The notes beneath the pieces are model-generated. The model was not told the origin of the DNA, searched no databases, and was given only the letters and a program-made list of their open reading frames with translations. Source: Bimastos eiseni (taxonomy: Eukaryota > Annelida > Clitellata > Crassiclitellata > Lumbricidae). From it: a stretch of 64,000 nt of DNA. Of the stretch, positions 23,476 to 36,068 are shown piece after piece (the stretch's first letter is position 1; each line of letters opens with the position of its first letter). The stretch is from the NCBI GenBank assembly GCA_959347315.1, contig OY365807.1, positions 9,942,152 to 10,006,151 on the forward strand, given 5' to 3'. A program made the translations under genes and the position numbers.

Positions 23476-24506
23476 CAGGGGCGTCCAGATAGGGAATAGG
23501 GAATAGGGAATAGGGGAGAGGGAATAGGGAATAGGGGATAGGGAATAGGGAATAGGGGATAGGGAATAGGGGATAGGGAATAGGGGATAGGGAATAGGGG
23601 ATAGGGAATAGGGAATAGGGAATAGGGGATAGGGAATAGGGAATGGGGAATAGGGGATAGGGAATAGGGGATAGGGGATAGGGAATAGGGGATAGGGGAT
23701 AGGGAATAGGGAATAGGAAATAGGGAATAGGGAATAGGGGATAGGGAATAGGGAATAGGGGATAGGAAATAGGGGATAGGGAATAGGGGATAGGGAATAG
23801 GGGATAGGGAATAGGGAATAGGGGATAGGGAATAGGGGATAGGGAATAGGAAATAGGGAATAGGGGATAGGGAATAGGGGATAGGGAATAGGAAATAGGA
23901 AATAGGGGATAGGGAATAGGGGATAGGGAATAGGGGATAGGGAATAGGGGATAGGGAATAGGAAATAGGGAATAGGGGATAGGGAATAGGGGATAGGGAA
24001 TAGGGGATAGGGGATAGGGGATAGGGAATAGGGATAGGGAATAGGGAATAGAAAATAGGGGATAGGGAATAGGGGATAGGGAATAGGGGATAGGGAATAG
24101 GGGATAGGGGATAGGGAATAGCGGATAGGGGATAGGGAATAGGGGATAGGGAATAGGAGATAGGGGATAGAAAATAGGGGATAGGGAATAGGGGATAGGG
24201 AATAGGGGATAGGGAATAGGGAATAGGGAATAGGGGATAGGGAATAGGGGATAGGGAATAGGGGATAGGGAATAGGGGATAGGGAATAGGGAATAGGGGA
24301 TAGGGAATAGGGGATAGGGAATAGGGGATAGGGAATAGGGAATAGGGGATAGGGAATAGGGGATAGGGAATCCGGAGGCAGGCAAATGCCTCCAATTTCA
24401 GCTAGAGGGGACAAATTTTTTGCGTCTTAGGGGAGAATATCTTGCCTTCCTGGCACTTGGAACCGGGGGTTTGCCTCCATCACTCAGAGGGGGATTGACG
24501 CACCTG
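23476..24506 (-). mobile_element. hAT-type MITE, family 2, expanded by an internal minisatellite
   Basis: The ends CAGGGGCGTCCAGATAGGG and GATTGACGCACCTG correspond to the family-2 termini, and 24372-24500 carries the family-2 body (TCTTAGGGGAGAA, CACTTGGAACCGGGGG). Perfect 8-mers AATGAATG flank both sides, although the flank is itself a GAAT repeat. Between the left terminus and the body, the AGATAGGGA seed seen in the short copies has grown to about 880 bp. Confidence 0.7.
23489..24371. repeat. 7-bp GGGAATA/GGGGATA minisatellite, about 126 units
   Basis: Two unit types alternate irregularly, with rare GGAAATA, GAAAATA and GGGATA variants. The plus strand has a run of three or four G every 7 nt. 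Since 7 is not a multiple of three and the unit has no stop on the minus strand, three overlapping minus ORFs of about 344 codons (Pro/Ile/Tyr/Ser/Leu/Phe) stay open; none is a gene. Confidence 0.95.
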
Positions 24507-24551
24507 AATGAATGAATGAGGGACTGAATGAATGAATGAATGAATGAATGA
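24507..24551. repeat. (GAAT)n microsatellite
   Basis: A short GAAT run flanks the right end of the expanded MITE; a matching GAATGAAT lies at its left end. Confidence 0.8.
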
Positions 24552-27500
24552 GTATATGGTTGCGCTTTCACACTCACTTGCATGTGCAGTAAGAATTTTT
24601 TACTTAGGTCGCACTCTGTGGTAGAATATATCACGTTATCAAGTTATTGAATAATCAATGTTGTGGTGGTGGCGATACGGTCGCCAAAGAAAAACAGACA
24701 CACTTACTTTCTATAATGACCCTAACACGCTCAACCCTTAGAAAGTTGGCAGACTTTCAGGTCAACGTTACAGGGTGGGAGGGCTACTGAAGATAAACTT
24801 CATCCAACCGATTCCAACTGCATATAGAACCGGTTGCTCTAATATTATAGGCTATCATACATACATTGCTGCACATAGAGTCACCTCATACAGGAACTGT
24901 CTGTTGCAAGCTCCTGTTCGCTGTATATACATGTAAGCTATCACCAGGCAGGTTAATCTAAGTATTTCAATAGGATATGATACATGGCTATATAGGCCAC
25001 AATGACCGAGGCATTGTTGTCAGACAATCATGAGTGTTAGGGCCACATTAGTGTCTGGTGTTTCCATATACTACCTCAAGGATCAGGCAACAAAACCGAC
25101 CGTTTCTAGCACTGTGGAACATCAGAGAGGTTTCGAGATTATACTCTAAGATCGAAGGCAACAAGAGTTGAGCTCTATTACGAGATAGTTGATGTCTAAG
25201 AGCGTTGCAATCACAAAAGTGTCCGACTGTTTCCAGATATCACTTCTCGCAGCGCAGGTCGGGTTTTCTTCCAGTCTTAGTCGTAAAACTCGGGAAAATA
25301 TTGGAACACGGCTGCTTTTATTCTTTTCGAACGTTGCCGGACTTTCTGGAGTCGGAGTAGGAAGAGGAGAAGGAAGAGGAGGAGAAGAAGAAGACGCAGG
25401 AGGAGGATGGCCCCATCCGGTCGTAGATTTCATTTGCACAAAGATCCTCTGATGAATGGAATTATTTTCGAATAAGATTGCGCCAACGCGCTCAGAACGT
25501 GGCTCGCCAAGTTTTATGGACAATCTATCGATTTGTCCGTCGTGTGCAGTTTGTAACCGGAGGCAAGGTCGTTGTGCGCTGATCCCCCGGGATTTCGCTT
25601 CGACGGTCCGAGTTCAAGGTGTGGCGGAAGATTGCGCCGGAAGTGTTCCTGCTGTGACGCCGAGCGTATTGTACAATGATGTATTTCGGTAATGCGTTTC
25701 TATTCTGAGAGTGTCACGTGCCGAGTTGAAACATTCGAGTCCCGAGTCGTCACTAGTGAGTTTGAATATTCGATTTCCGAGTTGACTGTGGTGAGTTTTA
25801 ATATTCGAGTCGAGTCACCCGCGTACTGTGGAATGGTGTATTTCATGATTTGCTTTACTATTAAGTGAATGCAGAGGTGAATATTTCGAGCTCTGAGTGT
25901 AGAGCAGCGAGTCGAACCAATGGTATATTGTAATATCATGTAGGTTGCCGCCTACCTACCTATAGGGCATAGAGAGTTTTTCACGCTAATTATTGTAAGG
26001 ATCAGATACATACATAGCACACAATGTGTGTATGAATGTTATTTTACATAGATATACATATACATACAGCACATGAATGAGTAAATATTTATATTCATAA
26101 AATAATGTGCAGTTATACACGCATTTGTATGAATTCATTCATTCATTCATTCATGCATAATTATATACATGTGCATAGACGGTGAGGAAGGTCTATTTGG
26201 TTAGTCGAAATACCTGCAATTTTGTAATGCCAGGCCACTGGCATTACCTGGTTGATTGATTTAATTAAGGATTCATTTCAACTACAAACAATAATTTCTT
26301 CATGCTCAGGTAATCTTGCCATTATTGTCGATGTGTCCTACGAAAGTGAGCTGAAATCTTTGAACACTTTTAACGCCGTTTAGTATCGACTGTTGCTAAA
26401 AACGAAATAATTTACAACTAGTTCCTTCTACGTTTCATCTTTACAAATACTTTCCACTGTCTTCCTTCGCCTCAAATAACCTTACTTATCCATAGAGAAA
26501 ACAAATTCGTAAATCGATCTTGTTGGCGTGACAGCCGTGTTATTATCTGTCTATCCACCAGTATATTGGTAGACAGATAGACAGACAGACAGACAGGCAG
26601 GCAGGCAGGCTGACAGACCTTCACAATGTCTTATATCAATATTGCATGTGCTGGATTAAGACAATTCAAGTCGCTACATTACATTACGTTTCAGTAATTG
26701 ACCCAGAAAATCGCACGCAGACAAAAACAGGTGTATTAAAGGCAGACAGACAATTACTAGTAGGCAGACAATGACGCACGCACATACTAGCAACCGAACA
26801 AAAAACAAGGACATATCGACATACAAGAGGAGACTGACAATCACACGCAGACAGACAGACAGACAGACAGACACACGCGCCAGTCTGTACATAGCCGTTT
26901 ATCGATCTTGCAGTCGTTGGATTTCTGCCAGCCACAGTGCTTCGAAGCCGCGACACTTGACACAACGAACAAAGGTAGGTCTCCAGCAAATATCAGCCTC
27001 CAATTAACCTACATCATCACCCGACAGAGAGAAGCGACTACGCTCAGCTAACCGGAACGTCACGCTTCGCTAAGCATCTTCGCTCGTTCCCGACTCATTT
27101 AGTTCATTTATTCTGAATGAAGAGTTACCGGTGTGCGCCTAATTAATGGCACAGTCGGACACTTGCGCACAGTAAATAATGAATTACACTGTTGATCTAC
27201 AGTGAAGGTGTGCCAGTCTGAGGTATTGTCTTGTTTAACCGTAGCTATGGCGGCTTTAGTTTTTATTGTAACCTCATACATCACCCTAAGTAGTAGTGCT
27301 TAGAAAAATACATTTACATCGCATTATATCACGTTGTCGTCAGGATGTAGCAATAGAAAAACGCATTACATTTTGCTTACATTACTGCTTGCTTTACATG
27401 TTTACTTGATTTGCATTTCGTTTGCTGTGCATTTAATAAGTTATTGTCCTAAGCCTGAACACTTGCCATCCACATTTATGCCTACTTGCCTTCTGTTGTT

Positions 27501-27757
27501 TTACTTAGCAATTAAACTTGCATAGATTTTTACAGGCCCCACTTGCGATGCACGTCTATTTGCCTCGCTTTCAATTATAAAGTTCTGCATTCCACGAAAC
27601 TTGACAAAGGATTGCACTGGTTATATAAGTTCAAATTTAAAGTACGCCACTCTAAACTACAGCACATTTTCATAGGGTCTTAAAAGACACTTTATAAACA
27701 TCCAGCAGCAAATAGATATAGACATATTTTCATTACATTGCAAATCGCCTTCTGTTC
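24552..27757. other. No gene recognised; short CAGA and ATTC microsatellites
   Basis: Overlapping ORFs on both strands at 25146-25692 sit in a GC-richer patch with a purine-rich block (25350-25400) but show no domain. AGAC/GGCA repeats lie at about 26570-26612, CAGA repeats at 26850-26872 and ATTC at 26133-26153. Confidence 0.35.
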
Positions 27758-28492
27758 ATGTGTAACGTAGTGAGCCGGAACCAAGAGAACAGCCAACGTG
27801 CTGTGACCGTTCTGCAGAACAGTCGTTCCTTCGCATCTGACCCCTTCTGTCATCCTCCTGATAGTCTGCCGCTGTCCGCCATTTCCCTCAACCGCAACAG
27901 CCATCTGCTTCCGGTCAGTCCTTCATCCAGGGACATGTTCCTCGTCGAAACGTCCTCTGTAGGCATCGTCTCGTTTGCCTGCGTTGCTCTGAACCTTGAC
28001 GCACGTCCTTTGAACAGAGGACGTGGTAGACCGCGCCTCACCAGGGACCTCGACATTTCCAGAGGTCTGGAGGATGACCTAGATGACCTCGAAGATCCAA
28101 GGGATTTCGAGCGGAACCTTAAGAACTTCGAGGATTCCAGGGCTTCTGAGGAGGACTTCAAGGACCGCAGAGACTTCGACAATGGCCTAAAGGACGAAGA
28201 AAACCCTCACTGGATCGACGTCGTCGAGACTGGATCTTCGAACGTCCTTGACGAAGAAGTGAGCAGTCTGCTGTTGGGTTCAAGGTCAGCAGGGGTCAGG
28301 AACCCTGCAGCCTGCGTGAGTCTCATGATGACTCGATCAGGTGGGGTTTCTAGGGAGGAGGGAGCGACGGGCATCCACTCGATGAGCGTACACGATTGCC
28401 AGCGACGAGCGAGGAACTCAGGTCGACTGAGTCAGAATTATTCTGTGATGCAACGACCAAGTCTCGACTTCGACAAAATGCAGGTTCGTTAA
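27758..28492 (+). CDS. Hypothetical acidic protein or exon
   Basis: I do not recognise this gene. It is the longest ORF in the window not made of simple repeats and not tied to a known domain (244 codons). The middle part is strongly charged, with repeated Asp-Leu-Glu/Asp-Phe words such as LEDDLDDLEDPRDFERNLK, followed by EEDFKDRRDFDNGLKDEENP. A hydrophobic stretch, VGIVSFACVALNL, precedes the charged part and could be a signal or membrane segment if translation starts at the internal Met of MFLVETSS. A possible donor CAG|GTTCGT lies at about 28483, so this may be an internal exon. Two Cys flank a Ser/Gly-rich segment near the C-terminus. The opposite strand is also open over 27850-28182, which lowers confidence in strand and function. 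Confidence 0.35.
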   Translation: MCNVVSRNQENSQRAVTVLQNSRSFASDPFCHPPDSLPLSAISLNRNSHLLPVSPSSRDMFLVETSSVGIVSFACVALNLDARPLNRGRGRPRLTRDLDISRGLEDDLDDLEDPRDFERNLKNFEDSRASEEDFKDRRDFDNGLKDEENPHWIDVVETGSSNVLDEEVSSLLLGSRSAGVRNPAACVSLMMTRSGGVSREEGATGIHSMSVHDCQRRARNSGRLSQNYSVMQRPSLDFDKMQVR

Positions 28493-28606
28493 ATATCAGA
28501 GACACAATGCAACGTAACACGATACGATATAGGCTCTTAATTAACTAATAATTAATACAATGATTTCCGTTTAATTTCAAACTGACAAACCTCAGAATGG
28601 TTACAA

Positions 28607-28790
28607 GTAACCATGGCTGATTGGTTAGAGTGGTCGACCCGAAACACCCAGTGTGCGTTGATTGAGCGGGTTCGACCCTCGTCCGAGGCGTCAGTCACTG
28701 TGTATAGGGACCTTGAGCAAGTCCTTCGCACACAATTATTGCTCTGCAGTACAACTGCAATTGCGCCGTCGAGGCGTATGCACTTCCAAG
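28607..28790 (+). mobile_element. tRNA-derived SINE
   Basis: TGGCTGATTGGTTAGAG at about 28614 resembles a pol III A box, and GGTTCGACCCTC at 28669 a B box, about 55 nt downstream. That spacing fits a tRNA with a long variable arm or an inserted SINE head. A non-tRNA body follows. There is no cloverleaf good enough for a functional tRNA gene. Confidence 0.55.
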
Positions 28791-30183
28791 CAAAAGATGC
28801 TGGAAGAAGGGCGATATCAAATTTCAAGAATTTCATTTTAAAGTAGTCCTACAGTATCAACGAATGATGATTGATGACAGGTTATTGGGTCGAATTTAAC
28901 TGCGAGTTAATAGATTGAATAGACCCAAAATTCATTAGGGCCTACAGTGGCACTTATTATATAAAATAAACATACAATTATTAAGCAAATAAACAGCCTA
29001 CACACATTATACATACGTGGTCTTTTGCATACATAAACATACGTGCGTAGGCCCACATACTTACACACACATACCGATATGCATACATGTAATTAGGCCT
29101 AAATGACTCATTTTGGATGCTTTCAGAATGGTAGCCTACAATATGAAGTAAGGGAACAAGAGCAAAGTAGCCGTGCAATACCAAACAGTGCAATATATAA
29201 CGGATGTATACATTAGATCAAATTATATTACAATACAATGCAATACAATACAGACTTTCCAGGACGATATATGCGTGCATTATACTGGAACAGCAATCAT
29301 CCGATTAGTGTCCTTCAGGCCATTCATTCCTTTAATCAGACGATAGCTTCAATGCTTGCGGCCGTGACCTGACATGACCTGACCTGACCTGGAATTGAAG
29401 CGCTCTGTGCGCATGCACCAGCCTTCTATCGATTGACGTCATCACCGTCGGTAACTGATTTTCCGCTGTTTTTAATTATTAATCGCGTTCTTGTTCGCGT
29501 TCGGCGTTGTCATTCGTTGTCGTTTGTTGTCATTTGTTGTCGGCGATATCCTCTTTTGTCTAAAAGTGTGACACAAACCGTTTCGTATTGATTTAAACGT
29601 CGACGATTGGTGAAATTTTCTATAGCACATTCAATTCAAAACCAGTAGAAAAGCGGTCTACAACCTGTGCGCCATTTTCCTTGATCCTTTATCCTCCATT
29701 CTCCAGCCACTCTTCCCAGGCCGATCGCCCCCCCCCGCTCTTGCCTGCCCAAATTGCCATCCGCTGTTCCTTGACCGATCCGTTTCGGGTTTTAACCATT
29801 GTCTGTTGTGACAAATTGCCATCGCTGTTTAATTTTTCATTCTACCGCCAGTCATCGGCCCGCGCAGGCATTCAGAACTACCCTGGAATTGCGCTATAGA
29901 AATCGCCACATAAATTTCTCCATCGCTTGCACTCTTCCTCCTTTGCTGTCTATTTCGTGTCCCATTCCCTTTGTGTTTCACAATGTTGTTTTTCTTCCGG
30001 TGTCTGAGTTTTATTATTATTGCCACGTTTGACGTTTCTCCCGGCCTTTGTTTCGCTGGTTCTGGCTTTGTGGTGGTCGTTTTGGTTTTAAATCAAGCCT
30101 GTGCGAATTACAAGTCTATTTCTAAATAAATGCAAAGTTATTTAATAAACATGATTTTTCCACACGCTCACTCATTACAAAGA
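28791..30183. other. No gene recognised
   Basis: AT-rich to 29340, then GC-richer with TGACCTGACATGACCTGACC at 29369-29388 (TGACC spaced 5 bp, nuclear-receptor half-site-like) and TGACGTCA at about 29436. Short ORFs at 29681-30032 lack domains. Confidence 0.35.
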
Positions 30184-30245
30184 CTTGTATAGCGCCCATT
30201 CAAGGCGAGGCTACTACGCAGGAGCACTCCCGACCCCAGCACGAC
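30184..30245 (-). mobile_element. LINE/SINE 3' tail (minus orientation)
   Basis: TATAGCGCCCATTCAAGGCG followed by GGAGCACTCCCGACCCC is the inverse of the tail attached to LINE remnants elsewhere in the window. Confidence 0.5.
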
Positions 30246-30538
30246 TAAATAGGACTGTTTAGAGGCGATTATGAAGAGTTGTTATATGGCCCCAGGGAAC
30301 AAACGTAGCGCCAACGAGAGCCTGTTCCAGAGCGAGGGTCCAATCAATGAGAATGCGCGTTTCTATTTAGTAGAAGTGCGGGATATAGGAACGATGAGAA
30401 GGCCCCACTGAGGAGAGCAGTGAGAGCGGCTACCCAATGCTCTCAAGGTAGAACATCAACAATCCAGACCAATGCGACGATCCGGTACGAGATCCGTTGT
30501 TGGACAGGAGGCCAGTGGAGCACAACCAGCATATAGCG

Positions 30539-30692
30539 CAGAGGGGTCAATTCCCCCTAAGTGATGGAGGCAATCTTCCCGGTCCCAAGTGTCAGAAAGG
30601 CAAGATATCCCTCTCTAAGATTCAAACACATCTCCCCTACAAGAAATTGGAGACATTTGCCTTCGGACCCACTCCCTATCTGGACGCATCTG
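30539..30692 (+). mobile_element. hAT-type MITE, family 2 copy
   Basis: The ends are CAGAGGGGTC and GACGCATCTG. The interior shares GATGGAGGCAA, AAGTGTCAG and CCCTATCTGGACGC with the copies at 22.3, 23.5 and 48.4 kb. Flanking 8-mers ATATAGCG and ACATAACG agree at 6 of 8. Confidence 0.7.
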
Positions 30693-30992
30693 ACATAACG
30701 TATGCATTCGCAGCATTTTACATGATCTGGAGACTCTTATTAGCGTTCTTAGATCCGTTTTCAGTTATAATTATCTGAACGATTTTTAATGGCAAAATTG
30801 CTAATAGCTTCAAATGGTTTATATACCTCGACTAGTTTGGATAAAAAAAGGCAGAAATTTCATAGCCTTTCATTGTAAAAAATAAGACGATTGTCGATTA
30901 GTTGGATAAATTTGGTAAAGCATGCGGAAATGCCCCAGTCTATACAGTCAACGGCTCGTGTGTTAACTTTAACATAATACTGTCATCTCGCC

Positions 30993-31151
30993 CAGAGGTG
31001 TAACAAGGATTTTTGCATAAATTAACTTCACAAAAGTAATTTTTAAAAGCCATTGGAGAAACATAAAAAGAGCCGATTGGGGGAACATGGGGGGCACTGA
31101 GCACTAAAACTGGGGGCTTTGCCCCCCAGTTTTGAAACTGTTACACCTCTG
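30993..31151 (+). mobile_element. hAT-type MITE, family 1 copy
   Basis: It starts CAGAGGTGTAACAAGG and ends GTTACACCTCTG, with a slightly shortened right inverted repeat. The interior shares ACATAAAAAGA and GCTTTGCCCCCCAG with the other copies. Flanking 8-mers ATCTCGCC and ATCGCGCC match at 7 of 8. Confidence 0.75.
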
Positions 31152-32342
31152 ATCGCGCCTGATGAATTAATTGGCGAAATGGTGGTAATTAATATCACAC
31201 CCAATATTAGTGTTAGCCTACTCGTATACATGTGGCAGTTGAATAGGCTCGGTGCATATTAGCCTCGTTCAACTGGAGAATTAAAGAATTTCGTAGTTTT
31301 TTCTGAGCGCGCGCAAACGCACACATTAAGCGAACAAGTAGGCCTAACTAAGTCTAATTTAATATATAAACTCGCCAGTAATGATAAAGTTATAGGGCCT
31401 AGTACTAAAGTTATTATGTGCGCGAGTTATTAATATAATTACTCGCATAATGATAACACCATTCACAATACAACTAATAGGGCATACCATTTTTTTATAA
31501 ATTTCCCAACGATTATTAAGGTTTACTGTGCATAGGCCTACCTGCTCAGCTCATCCGTAACAACAGTTGGTCTAACTAGTGAAAACGAGTATTTATAGGG
31601 ATACGCGCAAGAAGCACGCATTTGCTTAGGCCAATCCGGAGAGACAATATATCTTTCAGAAAATTAGCCATTGTGGTTATAGGAATTATTATCGTGCCAA
31701 AGGGAATATTTATTAGCATGCACGGACCCGACTAATTGTTGCTTCAATGGAACCAAGCCATTTCTGCATGCTCATAAACTGCGGATCTTGTTGTCGATCG
31801 TGGAAGTTCTTATGCGACTGCACTGCAACCATTATATTATCTGAGGCGATGCAACTCCTAAAAGCATATCATTGAAGGTGATTACTAATGAGTAAGTCTA
31901 TAATTATTAGTTGTTCCGAGTCACTTCCATACAGATACATCGACGGGCTAAACGTTGAACTCATTCGCAAAGTCATAGAGCTCTTAAAGTTTAATACGCT
32001 ACATATTCAAACCAACTCTGCTATATTACTTTGCCTGTGTAGGCCTGTCGTCGGCGAGGTGTTGACCTCTCGACAGGGCCACGCTATTCGTATTTTTCGG
32101 TGAGGACGAGCTCTGGGACCGACTTTTTAAAGAGGCGACACAAAATACACTTGCAACTGCGCTTAAACGCATACTGAGAAACACGATCACATTAGCACGT
32201 CAGTAGGTTCCACACATTGTAGCTCATGTATACGTGTATAGACCTAGATATAAATAATACGATCAATGTACAATAATTATATATGCATGAAAATCTATAA
32301 TTATGTGAAACACGTTTTTCTAAACGAACAATAATTATATTA

Positions 32343-32383
<41 letters not shown>

Positions 32384-33029
32384 TAGGGCTGTACTGAATA
32401 GGTGATTTTCACTATTCGGCCGAATATGAATACGAATAGTGTACAAAATAGGTTTACCGACAAAACAATAAATTTCAAATGTGAGCAAAAGTTTCAGGTC
32501 AAGTAATTTAATAAATAAATTAAAAGCAAACAGTTAACTACACGTATTTTTGCATCTTTCTGTCAGTCTGTGTAAACTAAGAATGGAACTAGGAAATGAG
32601 ACGGCTGACACTGCGATACCTTGGACTAGGCAATAGAGAGTTAATGATATTGATAATAATCATGTACATTTAGGTCTAAATATTTAATATTTATGTAAGT
32701 ATTATCATTGTGTAATGATCCCATTGGAGTACATGCAAGTTGCGTTTTTTCGATATAGTTACACGAATATATTAACGATATGAATAGATTTGTTTACGAG
32801 TACATATATGCAATTACTTAGTTTGCACACAAAGATAATCTTTTATACGAATATATTATATATATATATATTATATATATATTATATATATATTATATAT
32901 GTATTTGTCTGTGTGCGTTTGTATATACACACACGGATTAAACCCAGTGTATAAATTGCGCATGTTGGCTAACAGAAAGATAAAAGCGGTGGAGATAAGG
33001 GGAGGAACTGGAGAGGAGGAAGGGAGCCG
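31152..33029. other. AT-rich spacer with short microsatellites
   Basis: No supported gene. (TTA)n covers about 32344-32383 and TATATATT repeats cover about 32855-32902. An Asn-rich minus ORF over the TTA run is a repeat artefact. Confidence 0.4.
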
Positions 33030-33245
33030 TTGGTTGAGGTCATTCCGTCCATTGCCTCATCGGTTGCTGAGCTAACGATGCCACCCTCCTCCTCTCATGC
33101 TTCTCTTCCTCTTCGTACTCTCTTATCTTCCTCGTTTCCCTTCCTCCTCCTCCTCTTCCTCCTCGGTCCAACTGTTCTACTGGCTCCTCCCTTCCCCTTC
33201 TCTTCGTTCTCCTCCCTGCTACTACTCTTCCCTCCTCTTCAGTCG
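33030..33245. repeat. Pyrimidine-rich (CTC/TTC) tract
   Basis: About 200 bp of mainly C and T with CTCCTCCTCTTCCTCCTC-type words. Ser/Leu-rich plus ORFs and Glu/Arg-rich minus ORFs are compositional. Confidence 0.6.
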
Positions 33246-33359
33246 TCTGATGGATGTGCTGATTGCTTCCATAATCCATTTTCTCCCCCGGTTCCCAGAA
33301 GGGAAAAGTAAGGCCAGTGCCCTCACTGTGTCATTCGGTGCTCGATGCATGGAAGGATG

Positions 33360-34190
33360 GATGGATGAAAGGATTGATGAATGGATGGGTGAGTGGTTGG
33401 ATTGATGATGGATGGGTGGATGGATAGACTGGGCAATGGATTGAAGGCAGGATAGATGGATGACTGGATGGATTAATTCAAGGACGAGTGGACGGAAGGA
33501 TGGTTGGATGCCTCGATGGATGTTCTGTTGGATGTGTGTATGGAAGAACATATTTGGACGGACTGGTGGAATGTATGGGACAGGTGCATGGATGGATAAA
33601 CAGACGAACAGATGGATGGATGGATGGATGGATGGATGGATGGATGGATGGATGGATGGATGGATGGATGGATGGATGGATGGATGGATGGATGGATGGA
33701 TGGATGGATGGATGGATGGATGGATGGATGGATGGATGGATGGATGGATGGATGGATGGATGGATGGATGGATGGATGGATGGATGGATGGATGGATGGA
33801 TGGATGGATGGATGGATGGATGGATGGATGGATGGATGGATGGATGGATGGATGGATGGATGGATGGATGGATGGATGGATGGATGGATGGATGGATGGA
33901 TGGATGGATGGATGGATGGATGGATGGATGGATGGATGGATGGATGGATGGATGGATGGATGGATGGATGGATGGATGGATGGATGGATGGATGGATGGA
34001 TGGATGGATGGATGGATGGATGGATGGATGGATGGATGGATGGATAGATGAAGAGGCGCCCAGATAAACGGATGAATGGCTGAATGGAATGATGGATAAG
34101 TGGATGGATGGATATGATAGATGAATACCTGGATGTGACTGTGTGGGTGAATAGATGGATGAATGGGTGAATTTGCAAAGCAGAGGTCGC
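33360..34190. repeat. (TGGA)n array, pure over about 430 bp
   Basis: Degenerate GGAT words at 33350-33600 lead into an uninterrupted (TGGA)n at about 33612-34044, roughly 108 perfect units, then decay again to 34190. Six overlapping ORFs (Ile-His-Pro-Ser or Met-Asp-Gly-Trp repeats) exist only because the unit lacks stops. Confidence 0.97.
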
Positions 34191-34513
34191 CTTGAAAGGT
34201 CAAATACGAAGGCCATCGTGCACCATTTAATCCATTGTTCCTCCCTCTCTGTACTCGTCAACGGATACTGGTTGGGTTTTATTCGATCCCTGCAGGTGCC
34301 TCGGAAGCTGAGCTGCAGAGACAGAAGGAAGAGACAGAGAGAGGGAGGAGTTAAATGAAGGGATGGTATATGGAATGGAGTGGACGACAAAGAGGTCACG
34401 GAAGAGGTCACGGAAGATTTGGACGATCCTTTCTTTCGGGCGGTCGTGAATCGTAGGAACAATATTGGCGTTAATTACCCAATGATGTGACGAGCTAAAG
34501 AAAGGAAGAATAG
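34191..34513. other. Unique spacer between two microsatellites
   Basis: Nothing recognised in about 320 bp. GAGGTCACGGAAGA is tandemly duplicated near 34393-34420. Confidence 0.4.
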
Positions 34514-35450
<937 letters not shown>

Positions 35451-35454
<4 letters not shown>

Positions 35455-35678
35455 CGGTGACGGTGACGGTGGTGATGAAAATGAATATTATGAATAATGA
35501 TGATGCATATGATGAGAGATGATGATAACAATGATGACAAAGGTAGTGATGATGATGATAATGGCGGGGTGAGGGTGATGGTAATAGTAATGATGATGAC
35601 GGTGAATATAATGATGACGTATATGATGAGAGATGATGATGATAGCGATGATGACGAAGGTGATGATGATGGTGAATA
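35451..35678. repeat. Degenerate GAT/GACGGT repeat
   Basis: The array decays into GACGGT and ATGATGA words up to the start of the LINE fragment. Confidence 0.75.
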
Positions 35679-35689
35679 ATGGTTGTGCG

Positions 35690-35995
35690 CCATCCTAGCT
35701 ACTTGACTGAACTGTGTCGTCCGGTGTCTGAACTTTCGCGTAGTGCTCTGCTCTCTTCTGCTAAAGGCGAGCTTCTGGTGTCCAGGGCCCGCTCGTCGCT
35801 AGTGCTGCGTCTAGCTTTCTCAGTGGTTGGTCCATCCACCTGGAATGGGCTCCCGGTTACCCTCCGTCTTCCCCCTTACAATGATCTACCTAATGATATA
35901 AGCTGCTAAAGTCAATTCGTTTCGGCCGTAGCTGGGCTGGAAGCACCTCTGAGTAGTTTCCCTGGAAGAGACGCTATATAAATTCTCGAAATGTA
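35690..35995 (+). mobile_element. LINE ORF C-terminus with 3' tail
   Basis: The plus frame encodes YLTELCRPVSELSRSALLSS and then FSVVGPSTWNGLPVTLR, the C-terminal signature of CR1/L2-type LINE proteins, followed by a stop. The tail GGAAGCACCTCTGAGTAG...ACGCTATATAAATTCTC then runs into a GAAT/GAT microsatellite. It is 5'-truncated, bordered on the left by the GAT array. Confidence 0.8.
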
Positions 35996-36024
35996 TGAAT
36001 GAATGATGATGATTATGGTGATGG

Positions 36025-36068
<44 letters not shown>

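Noticed and set aside
23489..24371. Interstitial telomere tract
   Set aside because: The unit is GGGAATA/GGGGATA, not TTAGGG, and it is explained by expansion of a MITE subterminal word.
23351..24414. Three overlapping 344-codon Pro/Ile/Tyr/Ser/Leu repeat proteins
   Set aside because: The 7-bp unit cycles through all frames without a minus-strand stop; this is a minisatellite within a MITE, not a repeat protein.
28607..28690. Functional tRNA gene
   Set aside because: The A- and B-box words are present, but no cloverleaf with paired acceptor stem could be drawn and a SINE-like body follows.
33222..34462. Very long ORFs encoding Ile-His-Pro-Ser or Met-Asp-Gly-Trp repeats
   Set aside because: They are translations of a pure TGGA tetranucleotide in six frames; the unit has no stop codon and there is no splice or domain support.
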